A DNA stretch of 53,002 nt from an uncultured Bacteroidales bacterium (GTDB lineage: Bacteria; Bacteroidota; Bacteroidia; Bacteroidales; P3), in contig CAMHDJ010000013.1 in NCBI GenBank assembly GCA_946183915.1, forward strand, positions 1 through 53,002, given 5' to 3'. Under the pieces are notes generated by a model that worked only from the letters and a program-made list of their open reading frames with translations, was not told the origin of the DNA and ran no database searches. Position numbers and translations under genes: made by a program. This document shows positions 8,132 through 17,129 of the stretch, piece after piece. Each line of letters starts with the position of its first letter. Position 1 is the stretch's first letter.

Positions 8132-8201
8132 CGCACATCACCCCCGGGACCGACCGAGAAAAAGAGACAACAACACAAATCAACGACATCAGAAACAACC
8201 T

Positions 8202-10670
8202 ATGAAGAAGAACATTTGGATACACGTAGGCATCATAGTGGCACTCTTTGCGGTGGCCTGCATCTACCTGTCGCCGGCCCTGAGCGGCAAAGTCATCCGC
8301 CAAGGCGACATCCAGAAGGCCGACGCCATGTCGTATCAGCAGCGCATGGAGAAGGAACGGACGGGCAAGACGCCGAACTGGGCCGAGTCGATGTTCGGCG
8401 GCATGCCGGGCTACCAGATTGCCAGCGAGCCGCAACACTCGGTGTTCCAGCCGGTGCGCAACGCCCTCATCATGCGGCCGCTGGGGCTTGAACGCAACAT
8501 CGGGGTACTGTTTCTCTACCTGCTAGGCTTCTATGCGGCCCTGCTGGCCTTCGGCGTGTCGCCGTGGCTGGCGGTGGTGGGAGCCCTTGGCTTCGGCCTG
8601 GGGAGCTACAACCTGATCATCATCGAGGCGGGACACATCACCAAGGCCTGGGCCATGGCGCTGATGGCGCCGGTGCTGGCGGGGATATACCTGCTGCTGA
8701 AGGGCGAGAAAAAGCAGCAATGGCTCTGGGGAGCCCTGCTGTTCACCCTGGCCCTGATCATCCAGATCTCGTGCAATCACATCCAGATCACCTTCTATAC
8801 CGCCATCGGCTGCCTGATGATGGGGGTAGCCTACCTGGTGAATGCCCTCGTCAAGAAGCAGATGCCGTCGTTCCTGGCCAAGGTCGGGGTGCTGGTGGTG
8901 GGTGCGATGCTGGCCTTTGGCTGCAACGCGCGCCTGCTGCTGGTCAACGAAGAGTACGCCCGCTACACGATGCGCGGCGGCAATGACCTGACGGTGACGC
9001 CGTCGAGCCTCTACGGCGACGCCGAGGCAGCGCCGCAGAACACCTCCGACGGGCTCGACATAGACTACGCCTTCAACTGGAGCTATGGCATCGGCGAGAC
9101 CTACACGGTGCTGGTGCCGGGCGCCTTCGGCGGCGGGAGCGGCGAGCACGTGGGCACCGAGTCGGCCTTCTACAAGACCTTCCGGTCGGAGCAGGCGCCC
9201 CTCTACTGGGGCGGACAGCCGTTCACGAGCGGCCCGGTCTACTTCGGCGCCATCATGGTGCTACTCTTCATCGTGGGCCTGATCGTGGTGCGCGGCCCCG
9301 ACCGCTGGTGGCTTGCGGCGGCCACACTGCTGGCCATCCTCCTCTCGTGGGGCCACAACCTGATGGGCTTCAACGGGTGGATCTTCGAACATGTGCCCTT
9401 CTACAACAAGTTCCGCACGCCGAGCATGGCGTTGGTGCTGGCCAACGTGTGCATGGTCATCATGGCGGCCCTGGTGCTGAAGCAGGTGTTCAACAAGGAG
9501 AACACCGCCGCCGACCGCCGGCGTATCAACCTGGGCCTCTACATCGGCACGGGCCTCGTGGCGGGACTGATCCTGGTGGTGATGGTGCTGTCGTCGGGCT
9601 TCGACTTCAGCGGCGCCGCCGACCGCCAGATGGCCGAGCAGTACGGTCCGCAGTGGGACATGATCAAGAGCGTGCTTGTCAGCGACCGCGCCGCCTTGCT
9701 GCGGAGCGACTCCTGGCGGTCGATCCTCTTCGTGCTGCTGGCCGCTGCCATGCTGTGGCTCTACAACAACCAGAAAATCAAGCGCGCCGGCATCGCCATC
9801 GCCGTACTCGGCGTACTGACGGTGGTCGACCTCTGGGGCGTTGGACGGCGCTACCTGAACGAGGACAACTTCGCCGAGAAGCGCGAACTAGAGCTGCGCC
9901 GCGACGCCTGGGACTACGACATCGACCAGCAGGCCGCCTACTTCGGCGACCACCACTACCGGGTGTTCAACCTGGCGGTCAACACCTTCAACGACTCCAA
10001 GCCCTCGGCCTTCCACAACCAGGTGGGCGGCTACAGCGCTGCCAAGCTCAGCCGCTACCAGAACCTGATCGATTTCTACCTGAGCCGCCACATCAACCCG
10101 CAGGTGCTGAACATGCTCAACACGCGCTACATCGTGCAGATGCAGGGCAACCAGCCGGTGGTGATGCGCAATCCCGACGCCCTGGGCAACTGCTGGTTTG
10201 TGGGCGAGGTGAAGCGTGTGGCCAGTGCCGACGAGGAGATCCTGGCCCTGAACAGCATCAACCCCGCCACGACGGCCGTGGTCAACACCGAGCAGTGGCC
10301 TCTTGCCGACGGCAACTGGAGCCTGGACAGCAGCGCCACCATCGCCCTCGAACCGCAGCAGGTGGAGAGCGCAGACTACCGTAAGTACGTCAGCCACAGC
10401 AGCAAAGAGCAGTTGGCCGTCTTCAGCGAGATCCACTACGCGCCCGACTGGCGGGCCTACATCGACGGGCAGCCGGCCGACTACCTCTGCGCCGACTACG
10501 TGCTGCGCGCCATGGTGGTGCCCGCCGGCGACCACGTCATCGAGTTCCGCAACGAGGCCCCCCGCCTGCACCGGCTCGACAACCTCACGCTCACCATCTC
10601 CATCGTCACCCTCCTGCTCATGGCGGGCGCCATCGTGATGGTGTACCGCAAGCGGAAGGGCTCCAACTGA
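8202..10670 (+). CDS. YfhO-family multi-pass membrane protein
   Basis: 822 aa. It starts MKKNIWIHVG with a first membrane helix, then an extracytoplasmic stretch (FGGMPGYQ), and about 12 hydrophobic helices up to roughly residue 540. After a periplasmic domain of about 240 residues there is one final C-terminal helix and a basic tail (VYRKRKGSN). This is the architecture of YfhO/GT-C-like proteins, which in Gram-positive bacteria help glycosylate lipoteichoic acid; in Bacteroidota the substrate is not known. It likely adds sugar to an envelope polymer or lipid (inference). It lies downstream of the HD phosphodiesterase, possibly in the same transcript. Confidence 0.88.
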   Translation: MKKNIWIHVGIIVALFAVACIYLSPALSGKVIRQGDIQKADAMSYQQRMEKERTGKTPNWAESMFGGMPGYQIASEPQHSVFQPVRNALIMRPLGLERNIGVLFLYLLGFYAALLAFGVSPWLAVVGALGFGLGSYNLIIIEAGHITKAWAMALMAPVLAGIYLLLKGEKKQQWLWGALLFTLALIIQISCNHIQITFYTAIGCLMMGVAYLVNALVKKQMPSFLAKVGVLVVGAMLAFGCNARLLLVNEEYARYTMRGGNDLTVTPSSLYGDAEAAPQNTSDGLDIDYAFNWSYGIGETYTVLVPGAFGGGSGEHVGTESAFYKTFRSEQAPLYWGGQPFTSGPVYFGAIMVLLFIVGLIVVRGPDRWWLAAATLLAILLSWGHNLMGFNGWIFEHVPFYNKFRTPSMALVLANVCMVIMAALVLKQVFNKENTAADRRRINLGLYIGTGLVAGLILVVMVLSSGFDFSGAADRQMAEQYGPQWDMIKSVLVSDRAALLRSDSWRSILFVLLAAAMLWLYNNQKIKRAGIAIAVLGVLTVVDLWGVGRRYLNEDNFAEKRELELRRDAWDYDIDQQAAYFGDHHYRVFNLAVNTFNDSKPSAFHNQVGGYSAAKLSRYQNLIDFYLSRHINPQVLNMLNTRYIVQMQGNQPVVMRNPDALGNCWFVGEVKRVASADEEILALNSINPATTAVVNTEQWPLADGNWSLDSSATIALEPQQVESADYRKYVSHSSKEQLAVFSEIHYAPDWRAYIDGQPADYLCADYVLRAMVVPAGDHVIEFRNEAPRLHRLDNLTLTISIVTLLLMAGAIVMVYRKRKGSN

Positions 10671-10694
10671 CCCGCCCTCCGGTCACATCGGCCG

Positions 10695-10931
10695 GCAGGT
10701 TTCACCCCCTCCGAAAGGGGGTGATTACCTGCTGGCTACCTGATGGCTCCCTGATGACTCCCTGATGACTCTCTTAAAACCAGGGTGAAATCCTTGCCCA
10801 GTAAGCGTTTTGCGAGTTTTCCAGCATGGTTAGCACACTTCCGAACCCTTAGATGTCTCGTTCTGAATGTTTTAAATGTGCAAATTAGATCGTGCACGAT
10901 CTAATTTTTTAACCTAATTTAAGTTAAATTG
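10695..10931. repeat. Dispersed ~200-bp element, copy 2, preceded by a hairpin
   Basis: A strong hairpin (TCACCCCC 10702-10709 / GGGGGTGA 10717-10724, extendable with GCAGGT/ACCTGC) follows the YfhO stop and may end that transcript, though no T-run follows. Then comes the second copy of the 5411-5613 element, including the same perfect 26-bp palindrome at 10882-10907. The two copies differ at scattered positions over about 190 bp. Confidence 0.82.
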
Positions 10932-10980
10932 ACTGTTTGGGGATTAAAGCTGTTACGGCAAACAACGCTAGTAGGCCCGG

Positions 10981-11009
10981 CGGCGGACGCGGCACGCCGC
11001 GTCCCTACC
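10981..11009. repeat. GC-rich REP-like palindrome abutting a stop codon
   Basis: Copy of GGACGCGGCACGCCGCGTCC at 10985-11004 followed by CTAC, as at the start of the window. It ends 4 bp before the stop codon (11013-11015) of the flavoenzyme gene on the minus strand. Confidence 0.85.
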
Positions 11010-11012
11010 ATG

Positions 11013-12248
11013 TTACAGCTGTCGGGCGAGGGTGAAGGCGTCGTGCATGTTGTCCTCGAGCGAGCAGTACTTCCAAGCGCCGTAGCGGCCGATGGAGTAG
11101 ATGTCGCGCTGCGCGAGGCGGTCGAACATGACCTGCTTGTCGGCCTCGGAGCGGCGGGTGATGTGGACATAGGCGGGGTCCATCAGCACGTGCTGGTGGG
11201 CGACGAGGCGCTGGGTGGTGACGATGCCGGCGGCGCGGAGGTCGTCGAGGGTGCGCTCGAGGAGGCTCTCGGCCGAGGGCACGGCCTCGTCCTTGCCGAA
11301 ACCGATCTCGACATAGAGCGACATGCGGTCCTGCCCGATGATGTTGTCGTAGAATCCCACACGGTAGAAGATGTAGCGGCTTTCGGGGATGTAGAGCCAG
11401 CAGTTGGTGCGCTCGGGGCCTTTGGCGTCGAAGCCGAGGTTGAAGACGAGCACCTTGTTCCAGGTGTAAACTTGCTTGTCATAGTGGATGCCGCACATGT
11501 CGAAGAGCTTGGGCAGCGGCATGGTGGAGATGAGGCGGTCGTAATGGATGGTGCGCTTGTCGGTGACGGCCGTGTGGCTGTCGGGGTCGATGGAGAGCAG
11601 GCGTTCGCCCAGCGAGATGCGGGCCTGGTCGACGTGGGAGGCGACGGAGTTGACGATACGGATGCAGCCCTGCTTGGGGTAGAGGAAGGTGGCATTGTAG
11701 CTGCGGCCCTCGGGCTGGCGGAAGTTGCGGACGATCTGCTCGCGGTCGGCATAGGGGAAGAAGCGCCCCATGGCGTCGACATCGAGCCGGTCGAGGTCGG
11801 TGGCGTAGAGCTTGGTGTTGTAGGGGATGAGGAACTTCTCGGCGATGGAGCGGCCGAACTTGGCGTAGAGCATCTGCTTGAAGGTGTCGGCGGGGGCGTC
11901 GGCGGGGATGGTGAAAAGGTCGTAGAGACAGTCGATGAACTCCTCCTGCGGGAGCTGGTGGATGTTCATCTGGAAGGGGAAGTCGACGTGGCGGTCGCGA
12001 TAGAGTATCTGCGTGTGTTTCTGCACGGTGAGCATCTCGTCGGGGTCGATGCGCTGCATGACGTAGTCGCGCAGTTCGGGATGCTGGAAGTGGAAGAAGT
12101 GGCCGGAGTAGTCCCATGTGAAGCCATCCTGGTAAATGGTCTTGCAGTAGCCGCCGATCTGCTGTTCGGCCTCGAGGACGAGGTAGTCGTGGGTGGTGGC
12201 TGCGGCATAGGTAAGGCCCGAGATGCCGGCTCCGATGATGAGGTCCAT
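11013..12248 (-). CDS. FAD-dependent oxidoreductase, UDP-galactopyranose mutase-like
   Basis: 411 aa. The N-terminus MDLIIGAGISGL has the dinucleotide-binding GxGxxG of flavoproteins, followed by EAEQQIGGYCKT and WDYSGHFFHFQH, a layout like UDP-galactopyranose mutase and related NAD(P)/FAD amine-oxidase-fold enzymes (350-430 aa). The C-terminus (GRYGAWKYCSLEDNMHDA) fits the closing FAD-contact segment. In a sugar-polymer operon it most likely rearranges or oxidises a nucleotide sugar, but a true mutase cannot be told from a relative by eye. It is the last gene of the operon, 6 bp after the GT2, and ends at a REP palindrome. Confidence 0.8.
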   Translation of the reverse strand: MDLIIGAGISGLTYAAATTHDYLVLEAEQQIGGYCKTIYQDGFTWDYSGHFFHFQHPELRDYVMQRIDPDEMLTVQKHTQILYRDRHVDFPFQMNIHQLPQEEFIDCLYDLFTIPADAPADTFKQMLYAKFGRSIAEKFLIPYNTKLYATDLDRLDVDAMGRFFPYADREQIVRNFRQPEGRSYNATFLYPKQGCIRIVNSVASHVDQARISLGERLLSIDPDSHTAVTDKRTIHYDRLISTMPLPKLFDMCGIHYDKQVYTWNKVLVFNLGFDAKGPERTNCWLYIPESRYIFYRVGFYDNIIGQDRMSLYVEIGFGKDEAVPSAESLLERTLDDLRAAGIVTTQRLVAHQHVLMDPAYVHITRRSEADKQVMFDRLAQRDIYSIGRYGAWKYCSLEDNMHDAFTLARQL

Positions 12249-12254
12249 AGGGTT

Positions 12255-13265
12255 CTAACTTATGATGTTGTTCTTCTTGATATACCACCGCATGGCGACG
12301 GTGGCGAGGCGCGGGGTGCGGTTGAGCATGGCTATGAGGAGGCGCATGGCGGCGTTGGATCGCAGGTAAGGGTTGCGACGGTAGTCGGGCACCTGGCGCA
12401 GCAGCTCTTGGTGTATCTCGGCGTAGACCGACGGCTGGGGTTTGAGGCTGTTGCGGATGTAATTGGCCACGGAGGAGAGGTAGCCCTTCTTGAGGTACAT
12501 GTAGTCGATCTCTGGCTTGAACGGGTCGTATACGCCGTGGGTGCGGGCATAGGTCATGAGCTTGCCGAAGACGGCGAGGCGCTTCTTGTACTTGTCGCTC
12601 TGGAGGGAGGTGGTGACCGAGCCGGGGCGGATGAGGTAGTGGTAGAGCGGACGGTCGACGTAGGCCACACTGCGGGCCTTCATCCAGACGCAGGAGACGA
12701 AGTAGCTGTCGTCGGCGGCGCGGTCTTCGGGGAAGCGGATGTCGTTGTCGAGCACCATCTGTCGGCGGTAGATCATGGAGGCGAAGAGCGAGACGTAGTG
12801 GGTGAGCACATAGGCGCGGCTGTCGTGGGTGAGGGGGCCTTCGGCGACGTGGGGGTTGACGAGGAGGTCGCCCGTGGAGCCGTCGGGGAAGCACTTCTGC
12901 ATGTAGCAGCAGCAGATATCAGCGTCGGTCGCCTGGGCTTTGGTGTAGAGTGCCTCCAGCATGTCGGGCTCGATGGTGTCGTCGGGGTCGACAAAGGCGA
13001 TATACTCTCCCTGCGCCTCGGGGATGCCGAAGTTGCGGGCCATGCCGGCACCGAGGTTATGCTCGGGGGTCAACACCCGGAACTGGTGGGCGCGGGAGTG
13101 CCCCTCGACGGTGCGCTGCATGATGGCGATACTGTCGTCGGGGCCATGGTCGTCGACAAAGAGGAACTCGACCTCGTCGAGGGTCTGTGCGAGGAGGGAG
13201 CGGGTGCACGCCTCGATATAGTCGGCGACGCCGTAGACAGGCAGGATGACCGATACTTTTACCAT
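12255..13265 (-). CDS. Family 2 glycosyltransferase
   Basis: 336 aa. The GT-A nucleotide-sugar fold starts at residue 1 (VKVSVILPVYGVADYI, then FLFVDDHGPDDS). The donor/metal motif AFVDPDDT lies near residue 95, followed by the acceptor part. Transfers a sugar from a nucleotide donor to a glycan at the cytoplasmic face of the membrane; donor and linkage are not predictable. Gaps of 6 bp on each side put it firmly in the operon between the polyol-phosphate transferase and the flavoenzyme. Confidence 0.92.
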   Translation of the reverse strand: MVKVSVILPVYGVADYIEACTRSLLAQTLDEVEFLFVDDHGPDDSIAIMQRTVEGHSRAHQFRVLTPEHNLGAGMARNFGIPEAQGEYIAFVDPDDTIEPDMLEALYTKAQATDADICCCYMQKCFPDGSTGDLLVNPHVAEGPLTHDSRAYVLTHYVSLFASMIYRRQMVLDNDIRFPEDRAADDSYFVSCVWMKARSVAYVDRPLYHYLIRPGSVTTSLQSDKYKKRLAVFGKLMTYARTHGVYDPFKPEIDYMYLKKGYLSSVANYIRNSLKPQPSVYAEIHQELLRQVPDYRRNPYLRSNAAMRLLIAMLNRTPRLATVAMRWYIKKNNIIS

Positions 13266-13271
13266 AGGAAT

Positions 13272-14579
13272 TCAGGAGTTAATGAGTTTTTCTATTTCGT
13301 GGATGATGTGCTGCGAGGGAAGCATCCCGTCGACCGGCTGGAGATAACGCTCGAAGTGCTGGCGGCGGATGGGGAGCATCGGGTCGTCGCCGGCGAGGAC
13401 TACTTTTGAGAGGAAGTCGTCTATCGACTCGCGTGAGACACCATGATAGTGACACTGGAAGGACTTGATGCCAAAGGGGCCGAAACGTTTGGTCGCCGTC
13501 TTCTCGTCGGTCAAATACATCACCGGCTTCTGGGTGAAAAGGTATTCGGTAGTGAAGGAGCCGCTGTCGTGGATCATGGCGTCGGATGTCAAGAAGAGAT
13601 CCACATAGGAAGCTTCCTCAAGCTGTGTATTGTCGCGGGTAGCCCATTGAGCATAATACTCGTCGGTTCTCTCATTGCCCCAGAGCATCTGCAGCTTGAA
13701 CTTTAGAAGAGGATGAGGTTTGAAGACAAACTGAATGCTATCCTTGTATTTGTCAGCGAGATCAAGCATGTCGTCACACCGCAAAAGGAACGTAGAGCCC
13801 TCAATGGCGGAATCTATAGTATGGTGCGGAGCCCATATCACCTTCTTTTTCGCCATTGGCTGCGGCTTCCAGGGATAAGATGCATGATAGTCGTTACGGA
13901 GAAACACTTCGGTGCCGAGGTAGCCTGTAACGACGGCGTTTACCCCATTGTTGCGCCCGAACTCCGCGGCCATGCTCTTGTGTATATCCGTCTCGACAAA
14001 GTGGAGACCCACTAGGTTGTGGAAGATAAGATCATAGTTGATCCGGCTTAGCTCCAACGAGATAAACCCATAGGGAACATAGCATGTCAGCCGGTCATGG
14101 AAATGATATATGAAATAGCGCGGCAACTGATCTTTGTAGGGCGACGAGAAGATAACAATGTCAGGGTTGAGAGTACGCTTCACATCAAGCCATTTTCCCC
14201 TCTCTTTATCATATGGGATGTAATATTCGAAGCCCTTACTCTTAATGAAGTTCTCGGTCCTGTGCAGAGTTTCATCAACCTCCTGCTTACTAAAACCCTT
14301 GTACCAAGAATAGGGGTAGATAACCACATAAGGATGGTAGCATGGATTGTCGCACATAGCCCGGAAGAGATAGTCGGACTTCCACATTCCCGGGATGCTG
14401 AGGAAGAACGCCACTTCAATCCGCTCCTTGCTACGAAGCTTGCGCGCCGCGGCTAGTTGTGATTTGCGAAACCAGCGGGCATACCATTTCGTCACCAGTG
14501 GAAAATGGTTTCGGAGGATGTCCTTATATGCCCATATCAGGCGAATCTTGTACTTGAGCGATGTATCTGGTGAACTCAC
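13272..14579 (-). CDS. CDP-glycerol/CDP-ribitol:poly(polyol-phosphate) transferase-like (TagB/TagF family)
   Basis: 435 aa. Recognisable family features are FSSPYKDQLP in the N-terminal half, IWAPHHTI around residue 248, KPHPLL, and the C-terminal HDSGSFTTEYLF, which matches the conserved D-S-S/T..E segment of CDP-glycerol glycerophosphotransferases. It would move glycerol- or ribitol-phosphate from the CDP-polyol made by the two upstream enzymes onto a glycan. The 5' end overlaps the SDR-cytidylyltransferase stop by 4 bp (coupled). This gene and the one before it are visibly more AT-rich than the flanking genes, suggesting horizontal gain. Confidence 0.85.
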   Translation of the reverse strand: MSSPDTSLKYKIRLIWAYKDILRNHFPLVTKWYARWFRKSQLAAARKLRSKERIEVAFFLSIPGMWKSDYLFRAMCDNPCYHPYVVIYPYSWYKGFSKQEVDETLHRTENFIKSKGFEYYIPYDKERGKWLDVKRTLNPDIVIFSSPYKDQLPRYFIYHFHDRLTCYVPYGFISLELSRINYDLIFHNLVGLHFVETDIHKSMAAEFGRNNGVNAVVTGYLGTEVFLRNDYHASYPWKPQPMAKKKVIWAPHHTIDSAIEGSTFLLRCDDMLDLADKYKDSIQFVFKPHPLLKFKLQMLWGNERTDEYYAQWATRDNTQLEEASYVDLFLTSDAMIHDSGSFTTEYLFTQKPVMYLTDEKTATKRFGPFGIKSFQCHYHGVSRESIDDFLSKVVLAGDDPMLPIRRQHFERYLQPVDGMLPSQHIIHEIEKLINS

Positions 14580-15721
14580 GAGATGACCTTTCTAAGTTGT
14601 GTACTGCTGGTTCCCTCGGTATAGGGAAAATAGATTATTTTCACCCCGGTATCCTTGAAAAGTTCTTCGTAGCGGTTGAAGCGGGGTGTTCCTTTGTAAT
14701 CGGACCCCACAAAGAGGTAGTCATACTTAACAATACCTTTGAAGTATATGTCAGAATCTTCGCGTTCCGACAAGATAACCTTGTCGACATATTTGATGTT
14801 GCGGACAATATCCATACGTTCTTCCAGAGGAATAAATGTCTCTTTGCCTTTGTGGGACGCGTCGCGGTGGACACCAACCACCAGGTAGTCGCAACAATGT
14901 TTGGCTCGACGGATGAGGTTGAGGTGACCGATATGAAAGAGGTCGAAAGTACCACTCAAATAGCCTATCTTCATCTGTGGTTTTTCGCTCAGGCGTCCGC
15001 CTTGACATTTGTAGTCATAACTGTGAAGGCCGTAGGCATGTGGATCAGCATGATACTGATCAATCACCGAGCGGAAGACCTCATCGTACTGCGGTATGAA
15101 CCTTGTCTCACGATTGAACATTCGCGTCAGTATCTCCTCGGCCAAGGGTTCAACAGTCTCAATGCTGTTTTTACCTCCATTAAACCGAGTCCCTTTTATG
15201 GAACCGGGGGCTACCAGTAGTATCCGATTTCTGATTCCTGCCCTTTCCAACTCTATGTTCAAACTCTCCACAGCATTGCATATTGCAGCCTTTGTAGCTC
15301 CGTACACTGCGAATAACGGTGATGATACGAGACCTGCTATCGACCCCATCACACAACAGCAGAAATCGTCATGCAGAAGACGCTCATAGTAATGCCGCAC
15401 AATGTGGAAGAACGGAAGGGTGTTCACCTTGAACAGATTATCGATCTCTGCCGGGTGCATAGTCTCAAAAGCCGCAACCCGTCCGAAACCCGCTGTAAAT
15501 ATACAAGTATCTATCTCACCACATTTGTCGAGGAAAGAATAGTCTCCTTCCAACAAGTTGACCTGAATAAACGAGATACTCTCCGTCCCGTCAATAGAAG
15601 GATCCGGGGCCTCTCTGTCAACCACAGTCACCCGATGACCTTCTTTCTTCAGCAGCAACGCCATCGCAAGGCCAATTCCATTGCTACCTCCTATTATCAA
15701 TACTTTTCGCATACTTTGCAT
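14576..15721 (-). CDS. Fusion: short-chain dehydrogenase + glycerol-3-phosphate-type cytidylyltransferase
   Basis: 381 aa, two domains. Residues 1-240 are a short-chain dehydrogenase: cofactor motif GGSNGIG near residue 11, active-site YGATK preceded by the catalytic Ser (SIAG). Residues ~250-381 are a complete TagD/GCT-like nucleotidyltransferase: GTFDLFHIGHL carries the HxGH motif, and EGTSSTQLR closes the CTP site. The SDR may reduce a pentulose phosphate as in the C-terminal half of Bcs1, while the second domain would make a CDP-polyol such as CDP-glycerol. The pairing of an SDR with a GCT domain rather than an IspD-like one is unusual. Two possible starts: 15721 or 15712 (MRKVLIIGG). AT-rich for the window. 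Confidence 0.88.
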   Translation of the reverse strand: MQSMRKVLIIGGSNGIGLAMALLLKKEGHRVTVVDREAPDPSIDGTESISFIQVNLLEGDYSFLDKCGEIDTCIFTAGFGRVAAFETMHPAEIDNLFKVNTLPFFHIVRHYYERLLHDDFCCCVMGSIAGLVSSPLFAVYGATKAAICNAVESLNIELERAGIRNRILLVAPGSIKGTRFNGGKNSIETVEPLAEEILTRMFNRETRFIPQYDEVFRSVIDQYHADPHAYGLHSYDYKCQGGRLSEKPQMKIGYLSGTFDLFHIGHLNLIRRAKHCCDYLVVGVHRDASHKGKETFIPLEERMDIVRNIKYVDKVILSEREDSDIYFKGIVKYDYLFVGSDYKGTPRFNRYEELFKDTGVKIIYFPYTEGTSSTQLRKVIS

Positions 15722-15747
15722 TTCCTTTACTCAAAAACCCACAATTA

Positions 15748-16479
15748 CTACATAGCGTTCTCTGACGGTATATCCTCACGGTAGGTGATCTTGCGGTTGC
15801 TTGGGTCGCCTTCGACCACGGCGATCTTCACGCCGGGCATGTACGTACGGACCACGCCGCAGTCGTCGGTAGCGTGCAGCTGGGGGTCCTGGAGGGCACG
15901 CTGGTAGGCGTCGCGAAGCAACGGCAGGCGGAACGCCTGGGGGGTCTGGGCACACCACATCAGCTTCCGTTCGGGGATCCGGGCCACAAACCGCGGCACC
16001 TCAAACACCTCACTCCCCATGCCCCACGATCCGTTCAGATCCGGGTGCACCTCCCACACCGTGTCCGTGCTCGGAACCGCCACACCCACTGCCTCGTGAT
16101 GCGCAAGCGCCGCCACCACCCGGTCGACCACCTCGGCCGTCAGCCAGGGCCGCGCCGCGTCGTGCAGCAACAGGTTGGTGTCGTCCGGCTCGTCGATGTA
16201 GGCCATCACGGCGTTGAGGGTCGACATGTAGCGTTCGCTTCCGCCGTCGATCACCTTGCCCAGCTTCGCCCACTGCCGCCTGTCGGCGATGGCGCGGAAA
16301 GCCTCCTGCCAGTCGCGGTGCATCACCACCGCCACCTCGTCGATGGCCGGGTGCGAGCAGAAGAGGTCCACCGAGTGCTCGATGACCGTCTTGTCGCCCA
16401 GCATCATCAGTTGTTTGGGCAACTCAGCCCCCATCCGGCTGCCGGTGCCACCCGCCAGTATGACCGCAATATTCTTCAC
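15748..16479 (-). CDS. IspD/TarI-like cytidylyltransferase
   Basis: 243 aa. The CTP-binding motif LAGGTGSRMG...PKQ is at residues 8-23, LLHDAARP follows near residue 104, then QTPQAF and TDDCGVV. IspD makes CDP-methylerythritol for isoprenoids; TarI and Bcs1 homologues make CDP-ribitol. Sequence alone does not separate them by eye, but being second in an operon with an SDR, a GCT domain and a polyol-phosphate transferase favours D-ribitol-5-phosphate cytidylyltransferase. The gap to the upstream membrane protein is 1 bp. Confidence 0.85.
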   Translation of the reverse strand: MKNIAVILAGGTGSRMGAELPKQLMMLGDKTVIEHSVDLFCSHPAIDEVAVVMHRDWQEAFRAIADRRQWAKLGKVIDGGSERYMSTLNAVMAYIDEPDDTNLLLHDAARPWLTAEVVDRVVAALAHHEAVGVAVPSTDTVWEVHPDLNGSWGMGSEVFEVPRFVARIPERKLMWCAQTPQAFRLPLLRDAYQRALQDPQLHATDDCGVVRTYMPGVKIAVVEGDPSNRKITYREDIPSENAM

Positions 16480-16480
16480 C

Positions 16481-16972
16481 TTAAACCTTAAACTTCTTAT
16501 ACATCAGCGCAAACAGGCCGCCCCACAGCAGCACTGCCAGCAGCTGCAGCTTCCAGTCGGTGCCCACCAGCACGGCCGGGGCCATTACCACCGCCTTCAG
16601 GCCGTAGTACACCGCCTTGCCGGCCACGATGGCCGTCATCACTGCCGCCCACACGCTCCAGCGCTTGGCCAGCCCGCCGAACACCAGCGCCACGGTGGCC
16701 AACTCGGCCATCATGCACACCATCTTCGGGGCCGCCGGCATACCCACCGCCAGACTGCTCACCAGCGGCAGCAGCACCGCCAGCACCAGCGAATGGCGCC
16801 AGTCGCGGCTCACCAGCATCCCCACCAGCAACAGGGCCAGCATCGGGTTGAGCACGTAGAGCGGCCACGCCAGCACGTGCGACACCGCCGGCACAAGACA
16901 CCCGGCCGCCAGCAGAACGGCATACACAGCCGCCACCTTGACCATCCTGTTTGTTCTAACTTCTGTATTCAT
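16481..16972 (-). CDS. Small integral membrane protein, ECF S-component-like
   Basis: 163 aa, nearly all hydrophobic, about five to six helices, ending in a short basic tail (YKKFKV). Compact size and helix pattern resemble S components of energy-coupling-factor transporters or MreD-like proteins, but no diagnostic motif is visible. It is the first gene of the polyol operon, behind a good promoter at 17015-17045. Its 3' end uses a CCTTAAACCTTAAA microrepeat (16488-16499) as coding sequence. A possible shorter start is 16945 (MVKVAAVY). Confidence 0.65.
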   Translation of the reverse strand: MNTEVRTNRMVKVAAVYAVLLAAGCLVPAVSHVLAWPLYVLNPMLALLLVGMLVSRDWRHSLVLAVLLPLVSSLAVGMPAAPKMVCMMAELATVALVFGGLAKRWSVWAAVMTAIVAGKAVYYGLKAVVMAPAVLVGTDWKLQLLAVLLWGGLFALMYKKFKV

Positions 16973-17014
16973 TTTCTTCTCTTTTTATCTATTTAATACA
17001 TATTTAAGATTGTG

Positions 17015-17045
17015 CAAAATTACATCTTTTTTTCATTCCCTCAAA
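17015..17045 (-). promoter_or_regulatory. Promoter of the polyol-phosphate operon
   Basis: Minus strand TAATTTTG (17022-17015) matches the Bacteroidota -7 box TAnnTTTG, and a TTTG -33 box lies at 17045-17042, 19 nt upstream, the expected spacing. Transcription would start near 17008, ~35 nt before the first ATG. Confidence 0.75.
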
Positions 17046-17129
17046 ATAAATTATCTAAAAGTGCGTTATTCAGCCATCTATAGTGTATCGGAATATATAA
17101 CGAACAAATAACACATAGCACAACCGACA

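Noticed and set aside
15748-16479. Housekeeping IspD for isoprenoid synthesis
   Set aside because: Possible, but the operon of polyol-phosphate genes favours a TarI-like role, so no ispD symbol was assigned.
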